Source: DVEG01 sp964405435
GTDB lineage: Bacteria; Cyanobacteriota; Cyanobacteriia; Cyanobacteriales; Oscillatoriaceae
Direction: 5' to 3'
NCBI GenBank assembly: GCA_964405435.1
Contig: CAYOOD010000023.1
Span: 21,089 to 85,088, forward strand
Length of the DNA stretch: 64,000 nucleotides
The translations under genes and the position numbers were made by a program. The notes under the pieces are model-generated. The model searched no databases and was not told the DNA's origin. It saw only the letters and a list, made by a program, of their open reading frames with translations. Positions 54,170 through 61,392 of the stretch are shown here, piece after piece (within the stretch, counting starts at the first letter, position 1; every line of letters starts with the position of its first letter).

Positions 54170-54683
54170 AGCACAACCCTATTTCTGACTTACAGCGACT
54201 AAGACTGTTTTTCTCATGCTTTTAATATACTGGAAGTTTTCAGGTGCGATCGCCGGAAACCGATAATGATGGAGGCCATCTTTCAGATTTTCTGGCTGGT
54301 TTTAATTTTTGTATCGCTCTGTAAGGTTTTTCTCCCCCAACAAGCCCAAAGGCTTCAGTCGCTCTGTACTGTCTGTGCCGCCACCGCGAGAACTCCTCGA
54401 TTTTTCACTTAAGTGAAACCGCGCTTTTTTCTCGGAACAGCCACCAGGCAGCGGGCACTCAACGCTATTTTAAAATTTAAAATCACTGCGATCGGACTTC
54501 CGGGCAGCGATGAAAACCCCGGCAGGTATCACCTAAGTTACTCAGCCGCGTTCTTCTACCGGGCAACAGCCCATCGCTCATCTAACATTCAGCACTCAGC
54601 ACTGAACGCGCCAATTGCTGTAAGCCGACAAGAGCATTGCAAAGCGCGGGGGCGATCGCCTGCATCGAATCGCCTGTTTTTCC
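54170..54683. other. Gene-free spacer
   Basis: 514 bp between the divergently placed radical SAM start and the STAS gene end. Contains a short (CAGCACT)-type repeat near 54588-54604. Nothing else recognised. Confidence 0.4.
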
Positions 54684-55040
54684 TCACCGGCTGGCCTGGG
54701 GGGTGAGGCCACTTGCCTCTTCAAAAACGGCGCGATTTTCAAAAATCTCAAATACTCTGTCCAACCCAGTCAGTTCAAAGATCATGCGAATGGCGGGGGA
54801 CACCGAACACAGGCTAAACCTTTTATTAAGGCGCTGCGCTAGACTCAACCCTGCAACCAGTGCCATCAGCCCCGCACTGTCCAAAGATTCTACTGCCGCC
54901 ATGTCAACTAATAAGATAGATTGACCGCTGGCCGCTACGGCTGCGGTCAATTGGCTTTGAAAGGCCGCAGCATTCGAGGCATTTAGAGGGCCTTGGGGCT
55001 GAATGACGTTGATATAGGAATGGGCAACAAGCATCTGCAT
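54684..55040 (-). CDS. STAS-domain protein (anti-sigma factor antagonist type)
   Basis: 118 residues, a single STAS domain. INVIQPQGPLNASNAAAFQS opens the fold, and the phosphorylation loop LVDMAAVESLDSAGLMALVA has the conserved Asp-Ser at D54-S55; the helix region LAQRLNKRFSLCSVSPAIRM completes it. SpoIIAA/RsbV-like proteins bind a serine kinase-anti-sigma factor and are switched by phosphorylation of this Ser. No kinase or phosphatase gene is adjacent. A start two codons downstream is possible. Confidence 0.9.
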   Translation of the reverse strand: MQMLVAHSYINVIQPQGPLNASNAAAFQSQLTAAVAASGQSILLVDMAAVESLDSAGLMALVAGLSLAQRLNKRFSLCSVSPAIRMIFELTGLDRVFEIFENRAVFEEASGLTPQASR

Positions 55041-55396
55041 AATTAAATCCTCTTGGGTCTACCGACACTAAACCTCTCTCAGATATCTCGACCATAATGC
55101 CTGAACGCTGAGAGTGCCTACTGCCCGCCAGTAATTTTACGGAATCTTTATTGCTGAGCAGTCTTGGTTTAAAGTTTTCATTAAGATTTCATAAAGAAAA
55201 GTATACATTTATACAAAAATATTGCAAGCTAGAGAATGGGCCAAGCCTGCCGACTCGCTAGCTGGTCAGTCAATTGGCCGGGATACTCCGGCTGGATCGG
55301 CGGCGCGGTGATTTAGATCATTGCAACTCCCAGTCCCATATCACTTTCTTTGCCTGATAATCAACCGACAATGGAGAATATCAGGAGTTTAGCCCA
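55041..55396. other. Spacer between STAS gene and small conserved gene
   Basis: 356 bp with divergent promoters expected; AT-rich around 55150-55235. No RNA or repeat recognised. Confidence 0.4.
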
Positions 55397-55597
55397 TTGA
55401 GAAACAAAGGTGCCGCCGTGATTCGTCAACTTGTGGAAAAAGCCTTATATATCAAGCGTCTGACGCCGGATATCGAAAACGAAATAAATTACGAGCTTAC
55501 CCGGTTGGGGTACATCTCTGATGTCGATTACGAAGCTCTGGAATTGCTGATGGCCGAGATGGATGCGGGACGGATTCAATTAGTGCCCAGCCCCTAA
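55397..55597 (+). CDS. Small conserved protein
   Basis: 66 residues from TTG 55397, chosen because AGGAG lies 9 bp upstream; a GTG at 55418 would give 59 residues. Sequence: VIRQLVEKALYIKRLTPDIE, then NEINYELTRLGYISDVDYEA, LELLMAEMDAGRI. It is acidic and helical, without signal or membrane segment. This looks like a small cytoplasmic cyanobacterial family, but I cannot name it. The end overlaps a doubtful antisense frame by 18 bp. Confidence 0.75.
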   Translation: MRNKGAAVIRQLVEKALYIKRLTPDIENEINYELTRLGYISDVDYEALELLMAEMDAGRIQLVPSP

Positions 55598-55969
55598 CGC
55601 TGCCAGCGCTGCAAGCGCCAAAAGTGGCCATTTATAAGAAGCGGTTTTTACAATAGCTCCATTTCTAACTTGCCGCACTGTCGTGTGGTTGCCGGACTGG
55701 CCAAAACTGCTGAGATTCGGGTGTGTCGGGATGGCCGAAACCGACCGCGAGGACACCGCGCGCGATTCTTGCTGTCGGTCGTACAGAATCTTCAAAACTG
55801 TTCGCAGTGGGGAAACCAAAAATTTGCCTTCCCTAAATAGGCCCCGCGCCCAATCAGTACCGCGATCGCCAAGGCTGGCGCTAAGGCTGGACGCGCCTGG
55901 ATCTGCCACTGTTGGGGGTGCGGGGGGTTGCCCGACTCTAGAAATTTTGCTTTGGCGGGCGGTTGCCAT
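55580..55969 (-). CDS. Doubtful hypothetical protein, 129 residues
   Basis: Starts MATARQSKISRVGQ; Ser/Ala/Pro-rich through about residue 105, then a short hydrophobic end (YKWPLLALAALAALGAGH) that could be a tail anchor. Not recognised. The frame overlaps the preceding small gene tail to tail, has no clear RBS and may be non-coding; listed because no other gene explains 55.6-56.0 kb. Confidence 0.35.
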   Translation of the reverse strand: MATARQSKISRVGQPPAPPTVADPGASSLSASLGDRGTDWARGLFREGKFLVSPLRTVLKILYDRQQESRAVSSRSVSAIPTHPNLSSFGQSGNHTTVRQVRNGAIVKTASYKWPLLALAALAALGAGH

Positions 55970-56095
55970 TGTCCACAGGGATTTCGGGCGATCGCCGTGA
56001 CATTCTCTTTCTTTTAACGCAGCCGCTAATTATAGCATGTTCTGCACCGCAGCGACGTGATATCCTACTTGTGCCCGATCGAGTGATGAGTCGCC

Positions 56096-57268
56096 ATGCA
56101 GCCCGCCAGACGCCTAGAGAAAATACCCCCTTATTTATTTGCTGAAATCAACCGCAAGCGCAATGAGCTGGTTGCCCGGGGGGTAGACATTATCAATATG
56201 GGAGTCGGAGATCCCGATCTCCCCACGCCCGATCGCATTATCCTGGCAATGCACGCGGCGATCGACGATGCTTCCACCCACAACTATCCCCCCTATCAAG
56301 GCACTGATGATTTTCGGGAAGCTGCGGCGGCGTGGATGGAGCGCCGATTTGGAATTGCTCGATTGAATCCCGATACAGAGATTATTTCTTCAATTGGCTC
56401 GAAAGAAGCCATTCACAATACATTTCTAGCATTCGTCGAGTCTGGGGACTACACCCTCATCCCCGATCCGGGCTATCCCGTCTACCGCACCTCGACAATT
56501 TTTGCCGGTGGCGAACCGTATTTCGTACCTTTAAAGCCTGAAAACCGCTTTTTGCCGGATTTGGCTGCTATTCCTGAAGAAGTCGCTAGAAGGGCAAAAT
56601 TATTCTGGATTAATTATCCCAACAATCCGACTGGGGCGATCGCCACCCTGGAAGATTTCTCAAAAATGGTAGAATTTTGCCTAAAATACGACATTCTCCT
56701 CTGTCACGATCACGCTTACTCTGAAATGGCTTTTGACGGTTACAAGCCACCGAGCGTGCTGCAGGTAGACGGAGCCAAAAATATCGCGATCGAATTTCAC
56801 AGCCTGTCCAAATCCTACAACATGACGGGCTGGCGAATTGGTTTTGTGGCTGGAAATGCGATCGGGATTAAGGGAATCAGCCAGGTGAAAACCAATGTCG
56901 ATTCCGGGGTTTTTAAAGCCATTCAACGGGCAGCGATCGCGGCTTATTCCACCCCTGAAGAAGAACTTCAAGCCTTAATGTCAGTCTACCAAAAGCGCCG
57001 CGATATCGTTGTCGCCGGCTTGCGGTCTTTGAGATGGCCAATTGAGCCAACCAAAGCCACGCTTTATGTCTGGGTGCCCGTGCCGGAAGGCTATACTTCG
57101 GCAGAATTCTCAACGCTGCTACTAGAAAAATGCGGCATAGTTGTCCCTCCTGGCAGCGGTTACGGTGCGGCGGGTGAGGGCTTTTTCCGAATTGCCCTGA
57201 CTGTAGCAGACGAGCGCTTGCAAGAAGCGTTTCAACGCATGAAGGACGCCGGGATTCGCTACGCCTGA
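56096..57268 (+). CDS. Aminotransferase, LL-diaminopimelate aminotransferase type
   Basis: 390 residues, fold-type I PLP enzyme. NMGVGDPDLPTPDRIILAMH, NYPPYQGTDDFREAAAAWME, NYPNNPTGAIATLEDF and the PLP-lysine K239 in SLSKSYNMTGWRIGF; the carboxylate-binding Arg lies in GEGFFRIALT. The closest type known to me is the DapL/aspartate-aminotransferase group. DapL makes LL-DAP from tetrahydrodipicolinate for lysine and peptidoglycan, but cyanobacteria usually carry more than one such gene, so the substrate is uncertain. A MITE begins two bases after the stop. Confidence 0.88.
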   Translation: MQPARRLEKIPPYLFAEINRKRNELVARGVDIINMGVGDPDLPTPDRIILAMHAAIDDASTHNYPPYQGTDDFREAAAAWMERRFGIARLNPDTEIISSIGSKEAIHNTFLAFVESGDYTLIPDPGYPVYRTSTIFAGGEPYFVPLKPENRFLPDLAAIPEEVARRAKLFWINYPNNPTGAIATLEDFSKMVEFCLKYDILLCHDHAYSEMAFDGYKPPSVLQVDGAKNIAIEFHSLSKSYNMTGWRIGFVAGNAIGIKGISQVKTNVDSGVFKAIQRAAIAAYSTPEEELQALMSVYQKRRDIVVAGLRSLRWPIEPTKATLYVWVPVPEGYTSAEFSTLLLEKCGIVVPPGSGYGAAGEGFFRIALTVADERLQEAFQRMKDAGIRYA

Positions 57269-57270
57269 TA

Positions 57271-57380
57271 GGGAGCATCTCAGTTTTGTAGTGCGGGCCA
57301 GAAAGCCCGCGATGGGGTCATAGTTCTCGGGTGTCCCGCCCGCACTCCTGATAGTCTTTTTACAAAACTGAGATGCTCCC
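57271..57380. mobile_element. MITE with perfect 20-bp inverted ends and target duplication
   Basis: 110 bp. The left end GGGAGCATCTCAGTTTTGTA is the exact reverse complement of the right end. Internal sequence has a second, GC-rich imperfect palindrome (GCGGGC near both arms). CGCCTGAT flanks both sides (57262-57269 and 57381-57388), an 8-bp target-site duplication that contains the stop codon of the aminotransferase. No coding capacity. Confidence 0.88.
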
Positions 57381-57419
57381 CGCCTGATGCCTGATAGTTG
57401 CGATCGCCCCTCGGGCGAG

Positions 57420-57447
57420 TCAGGGCAACGGCGAACCGTTGCCCTGA
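57420..57447. terminator. Bidirectional hairpin between convergent genes
   Basis: TCAGGGCAACGG-CGAA-CCGTTGCCCTGA, a 12-bp perfect stem with a tetraloop, between the aminotransferase (plus) and the 129-residue gene (minus). AT-rich sequence follows on the plus side. Probably terminates one or both units; before the MITE arrived it would have been about 40 bp from the stop. Confidence 0.7.
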
Positions 57448-57480
57448 ACTATCTGCAATCTAAAATCTAGAATCGAAAAT

Positions 57481-57870
57481 TTAAAGTTTGAAATTATCTG
57501 GATGCGCTTGCCAAACTTGCTGGATGAAATTTCTCAGTTGTCGGTGGGCAATGAGGGGGGCGTCTGGGGGTTGGTGTTTGGCGATCGCTTCGAGCTGTGC
57601 CAAGAGAGGAATCAGCTCAGTATCTAATGCCGGTCTGAATAGGGTGACGGGCAAGAGCAAGTCGGCACCTTCGCGCAAGTCGTACAGCACGGGCGGTTCT
57701 GGAGACATGGGCTCGGCACAGACTGCCAGCATTAGCGGGCGTCCCCAGCACATCTGACGCGCTTGCACGACATCGATCACTTCTGCGTACAGGTAGGTGC
57801 CTTGATATTCCAGGCAGATTATCTGGCTATCTTGAAAGTAGGGGGCTGAGTGGCTCGATCTTGGCTTCAT
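57481..57870 (-). CDS. Conserved cyanobacterial hypothetical protein
   Basis: 129 residues: DSQIICLEYQGTYLYAEVID, then VVQARQMCWGRPLMLAV, LYDLREGADLLLPVTLFRPA, and a helical end (LPLIAHRQLRNFIQQVWQAH). Pattern familiar from cyanobacterial genomes, without assigned function; soluble, no signal peptide. The alternating beta strands followed by a helical tail could form a small ligand- or protein-binding domain (inference). Faces the aminotransferase gene. Confidence 0.8.
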   Translation of the reverse strand: MKPRSSHSAPYFQDSQIICLEYQGTYLYAEVIDVVQARQMCWGRPLMLAVCAEPMSPEPPVLYDLREGADLLLPVTLFRPALDTELIPLLAQLEAIAKHQPPDAPLIAHRQLRNFIQQVWQAHPDNFKL

Positions 57871-58032
57871 AGAAGGAAAAAATATAAGATTTTACGACTT
57901 TCCTAATTTTAGGATGGGTGCTGCGGGAGCATGGAGCGCGATCTCGCCCTCTCTGAGGTAGGGAAAATCCCCCTGCGATCGCGTGTCTTTGACAGGAGGA
58001 GGTTTTTTTTACCGCCAAGACGCAAAGAACGC

Positions 58033-58073
58033 AGAGGGAAGAGGGAAGAGGGAAGAGGGAAGAGGGAAGAGGA
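58033..58073. repeat. Heptanucleotide tandem repeat (AGAGGGA)n
   Basis: Five perfect copies of AGAGGGA plus a partial sixth, preceded by the common cyanobacterial phrase CGCCAAGACGCAAAGAACGC. A simple-sequence array prone to length change. Confidence 0.9.
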
Positions 58074-58123
58074 AAAACAGAGGCTTTTATAGAGGGGTTT
58101 CCGGGTGGATGAAATACAGAATA

Positions 58124-58155
58124 GAAACCCGGGTTCTTGAAGAAACTGGGTTTTT
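58124..58155. repeat. Dispersed palindrome, copy 2
   Basis: GAAACCCGGGTTCTT pairs imperfectly with AAGAAACTGGGTTTTT; the same consensus as copies at 9690 and 63854, with drift in one arm. Confidence 0.7.
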
Positions 58156-58686
58156 CAGTCCAGCCGTTCACAAATCAATTAGGAATGCTATATGCAAGAA
58201 ATTGATAGGGTTGAAGCTGGGGAGCTTTGGAATTGGTTAATAATTGGGGAGATGAACGGTTGCGATCGAGGATAAAGTAGGGTTTGGCGCGCGATCGCGT
58301 CGCGCGAGTTATGGCAGAAATCGGTTTTCTGGCAGGGAAGAAACAAGCTAAGTCTGATTGCAAGTCTTCAGCTATCTGGTTTGTTGCTGCTTTGAGTCTC
58401 TATCGCTTGGGGAAATCGCTTCTCTCCGCCCGCAGTCGCTAGTCCGCAGGGTTATTATTCGGTTATTGCTCCTTGACTTTTTGGGCGGGATGTGCTATGT
58501 GGTTGTAGGAGCGATCGCCAGCCGTTTTTAAGGGGTAATCTGGCTTGTCTACTTGAATGATAGGGAAAAATAGGAAAAGTACGGTTATCCGACAAACAGG
58601 GGGTGTTGACGAATTGGGTTTTATATCACAACCTTATTAATATACCGCAAACAATTGTAAATCACTAAGAATAGGGGATAATAGCC

Positions 58687-58968
58687 GTGTCAGTTGAAAC
58701 CATTGAACAGCGTTCGACGGTTCGCAAACTCGCGCCTCGCTATCGCGTTCTGCTGCACAACGATGACTTCAACTCTATGGAGTATGTGGTGCAGACTCTG
58801 ATGAAGACGGTGCCCAGTCTGACTCAGCCCCAGGCTGTCAGCATTATGATGGAAGCGCACACTAACGGGCTGGCACTGGTGATTACCTGCGCTCAGGAAC
58901 ATGCAGAGTTCTACTGCGAAACTCTGAAAAACCACGGATTGAGTAGCACGATTGAACCTGACGAGTAA
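58687..58968 (+). CDS. clpS: ATP-dependent Clp protease adaptor ClpS
   Basis: 93 residues, GTG start at 58687 (MSVETIEQRSTVRKLAPRYR). Core RVLLHNDDFNSMEYVVQTLM, where the N-D-D/M region forms the N-degron pocket, and TNGLALVITCAQEHAEFYCE for ClpA/C binding. Delivers N-end-rule substrates to ClpCP. Cyanobacteria often have two ClpS versions; this one has the canonical HNDDFN motif. Monocistronic. Confidence 0.96.
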   Translation: MSVETIEQRSTVRKLAPRYRVLLHNDDFNSMEYVVQTLMKTVPSLTQPQAVSIMMEAHTNGLALVITCAQEHAEFYCETLKNHGLSSTIEPDE

Positions 58969-58990
58969 AAAGGTGTGTCCGCATAACAGG

Positions 58991-59025
58991 TAATTGGTAA
59001 TTGGTTATTGGTTATTAATCATTGG
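58991..59025. repeat. Heptanucleotide tandem repeat (TAATTGG)n
   Basis: Five degenerate head-to-tail copies (TAATTGG, TAATTGG, TTATTGG, TTATTAA, TCATTGG) just after clpS. A third heptamer family in the window, distinct from those at 38796 and 58033. Confidence 0.85.
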
Positions 59026-59075
59026 CTGAATTTGTTCCGATTAGCCATCCCTGATTGCCGATCGCCTATTACCGA

Positions 59076-60029
59076 TTATCCATTTTGCTTGGGAGATGTT
59101 TTTATCTTTAAGGCTTTGACAAGGACTCGCGGCATATCGTAGAATAACTTGAAAAATAGATTCCAGAAATAGCCGTATTGAGGAAATCGCTTGGCTAGTA
59201 ACGCATCCGAGGAAAAATAAAATCTGGTTTGTTTTATGGAAGGAGGTCTGACTGTGTATCTAATTTGTTCTGGTTTGGGCATGGCATGACCGATGATTAA
59301 ACCTTTCTTATAAAATTTCGCTTGCACGAATAAACCTAATAATCTATCGAGGCTCCAAGAAGGCAGCCAGGTTATATTGCCCAATATCCGCATGGTTTGC
59401 GAGAGATCGGTGAGGGTTTCGATGACGCGATCGCGCTGCCAAATGATGTTATTAAAGTTTTCAAAGTGCAGCCCGTTCATGTCTTTTCTTTCTAAAAAAG
59501 GCCAGATTAGATGGCGAATGTCAAAGGTTTTCTCTAGGGGAGCGATGGGAATTTCCAAGAGTTCTTTATAGTTTCCGCCTTGATAGGGATAACGATTTTC
59601 AGGCGTTTTTCTGCTTATTCCTAATTTGAGAATATCGGGAAGTTCCTCCCAATCTTGGTGGAGGCGGTAAGTATCCAAATAATCTATATCTTCTTTGTAA
59701 AGTCTGAATATCCAGCTATCGGGGAAGATTTTAAAATAATCGGTTGTGGCTTTGAGAATGTCGGGGTGGAGGAAATCATCGTCATCTAAAGCGAGAAGAT
59801 AATCTCCATCGGCATTGAGCAAGCCGGTGAATCTTTGCATGACTTCCCCTTTGAAGGGGCTGATTAAAAATTTTATTCTCGTGTCGGCTATGATGGGAAG
59901 TGTGGCTCCGGGCGGATAAACGATAACAAACTGAACTTTGCCGCGAACTTGCAAGAGGTGTTGGAGCCAATAATCGGAGAAAGTTCCTAGAGTGGCGGTA
60001 ATGACAGAGAGAATCGGTTTTTCGCTCAT
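59076..60029 (-). CDS. Family 2 glycosyltransferase-like protein
   Basis: 317 residues from ATG 60029 (MSEKPILSVITATLGTFSDY); an ATG five codons upstream adds only MPFLS. GT-A features: SVITATLG at the start, VIVYPPGATLP, and DGDYLLALDDDDFLHPDILK with the DxD (about 78-90). The region beyond residue 130 is unusual for GT2, with many aromatic residues (NRYPYQGGNYKELLEIPIAP). Located outside the main polysaccharide locus and divergent from a GT4 gene 77 bp away, so this may be a small second glycan module. Confidence 0.85.
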   Translation of the reverse strand: MSEKPILSVITATLGTFSDYWLQHLLQVRGKVQFVIVYPPGATLPIIADTRIKFLISPFKGEVMQRFTGLLNADGDYLLALDDDDFLHPDILKATTDYFKIFPDSWIFRLYKEDIDYLDTYRLHQDWEELPDILKLGISRKTPENRYPYQGGNYKELLEIPIAPLEKTFDIRHLIWPFLERKDMNGLHFENFNNIIWQRDRVIETLTDLSQTMRILGNITWLPSWSLDRLLGLFVQAKFYKKGLIIGHAMPKPEQIRYTVRPPSIKQTRFYFSSDALLAKRFPQYGYFWNLFFKLFYDMPRVLVKALKIKTSPKQNG

Positions 60030-60106
60030 ACTCAAAAATGGCAAAACTTTGTTATATCATCGGGCAGGGATGAATTTTTGATAAAGGCAAGTGCGGCTGT
60101 AATTTT

Positions 60107-61336
60107 ATGAAAATTTTAATGATTTCTTCGACGTTTCCCTACCCGCCCAGTCGGGGGGGAACTGAAATTAGAACGTTTAACTTGCTCAAGTACCTGCACT
60201 CTCGCCATCACGTCACGCTGGTGACGCAGCGGCACGGAGGCGTTGGCGATTCCGATGTGGAAGCGCTGGGCAAGTGGACGAGCAATCTGGTTATTTTTCC
60301 GATCGCAGATGCACTCAAACCCCAAAGCGGTTTCGGCGGAGTCGCCGGTAAGGTGGGGCGTTTTCTGGAGTCGCTTGTGAAGGTGACGCCTCCGAATGTG
60401 CTGTATCGCTATTCGGCAGCGATGCAAGCGTGGATTGACGAGTTTGTTCGATCGGGAAAATGCGACGCGATCGCTTGCGAGCACAGCGTCAATGAAATTT
60501 ACATCCGTCCCGAATTTCGCCACAAGGTGCGAACGGCAATCGACATTCACAGTTCGGTTTCTGGCTGGATTCGCAATCATTTGGAAATGGGCGCTTCTCC
60601 CAATCCGCTGCGCGATCGCCTCTACCTTTCCCTGTTGTTAGAGCGCTACGAAAAACGCTACTGCTCGAAGTTCGACTATCTTGTTGTTACCACAGAAGAG
60701 GACAAATGTCAATTTCTTAAATTCACTCCCGGCGCTAGCATTGCAGTGATTCCGAACGGAGTCGATTTGGATTTATTCCCTTATCGCCGTGACGATCCGG
60801 GGGGGCAGCAGGCGGTATTTGTCGGGGCGATGGATGCCTCGCACAATATCGACGCGGCGCGATTTTTTGCGCTAGAAGTGCTGCCGGTGCTGCAGCAGCG
60901 CTATCCTGCAGCGACGTTTGGCATTGTCGGCGCTCGCCCTGTACGAGAAGTGCGGGAACTGGCAGAACGTCCGGGCGTCACCGTCACCGGCGAAGTGCCC
61001 GCGATCGCTTCTGAACTGCACCGAGCCACGGTTTGCGTGGTTCCCCTGCGCGCCGGCTACGGCATTAAAAACAAAACCCTGGAGGCGATGGCGGCGGGGG
61101 TGCCGGTGGTGGCAAGCGATCGCGGCTTGGAAGGGATACAGGTAGAGGGTTCTGGGGGCTTGGCAGCCTTGCGGGCGAACCAGATCGAGGAATATGTCGC
61201 AGCGCTCTCCCGCGCGTTTGAAAGCCCCGAATTGCGGCGGCAACTGTCCGAAAACGGGCGATCGCTCGTTGAGAGGGAATATACTTGGGAGCGAGCCGGT
61301 CAACGTTATGAAAAATTGCTAATGGCGAATGGCTAA
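60107..61336 (+). CDS. Family 4 glycosyltransferase
   Basis: 409 residues, GT-B fold. MKILMISSTFPYPPSRGGTE with the Gly loop, then DAIACEHSVNEIYI, the donor half AVFVGAMDASHNIDAARFFA, TFGIVGARPVREV and the E-x7-E-related block VPLRAGYGIKNKTLEAMAAG followed by VPVVASDRGLEGI. The short GIKNKTLEAMA variant resembles the TIGR03087 (exopolysaccharide/PEP-CTERM-associated) sugar transferases. Divergent from the GT2 gene. Confidence 0.92.
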   Translation: MKILMISSTFPYPPSRGGTEIRTFNLLKYLHSRHHVTLVTQRHGGVGDSDVEALGKWTSNLVIFPIADALKPQSGFGGVAGKVGRFLESLVKVTPPNVLYRYSAAMQAWIDEFVRSGKCDAIACEHSVNEIYIRPEFRHKVRTAIDIHSSVSGWIRNHLEMGASPNPLRDRLYLSLLLERYEKRYCSKFDYLVVTTEEDKCQFLKFTPGASIAVIPNGVDLDLFPYRRDDPGGQQAVFVGAMDASHNIDAARFFALEVLPVLQQRYPAATFGIVGARPVREVRELAERPGVTVTGEVPAIASELHRATVCVVPLRAGYGIKNKTLEAMAAGVPVVASDRGLEGIQVEGSGGLAALRANQIEEYVAALSRAFESPELRRQLSENGRSLVEREYTWERAGQRYEKLLMANG

Positions 61337-61392
61337 TTGTCACCAGCCATGAATCCAGAGTCCAAGACGAATCACCCACGAGCCCTGAGCCG

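Larger units (their letters stand above)
57871..58686. other. Repeat-bearing intergenic region upstream of clpS
   Basis: 816 bp with no gene. Holds the heptamer repeat at 58033-58073 and palindrome copy 2 at 58124-58155. The clpS promoter should lie near 58600-58670; an AT-rich block at 58620-58645 is the likely place. Confidence 0.5.

Noticed and set aside
58033..58073. Heptamer array considered as a CRISPR or direct-repeat array
   Set aside because: Units are 7 bp with no spacers; it is a simple tandem repeat.
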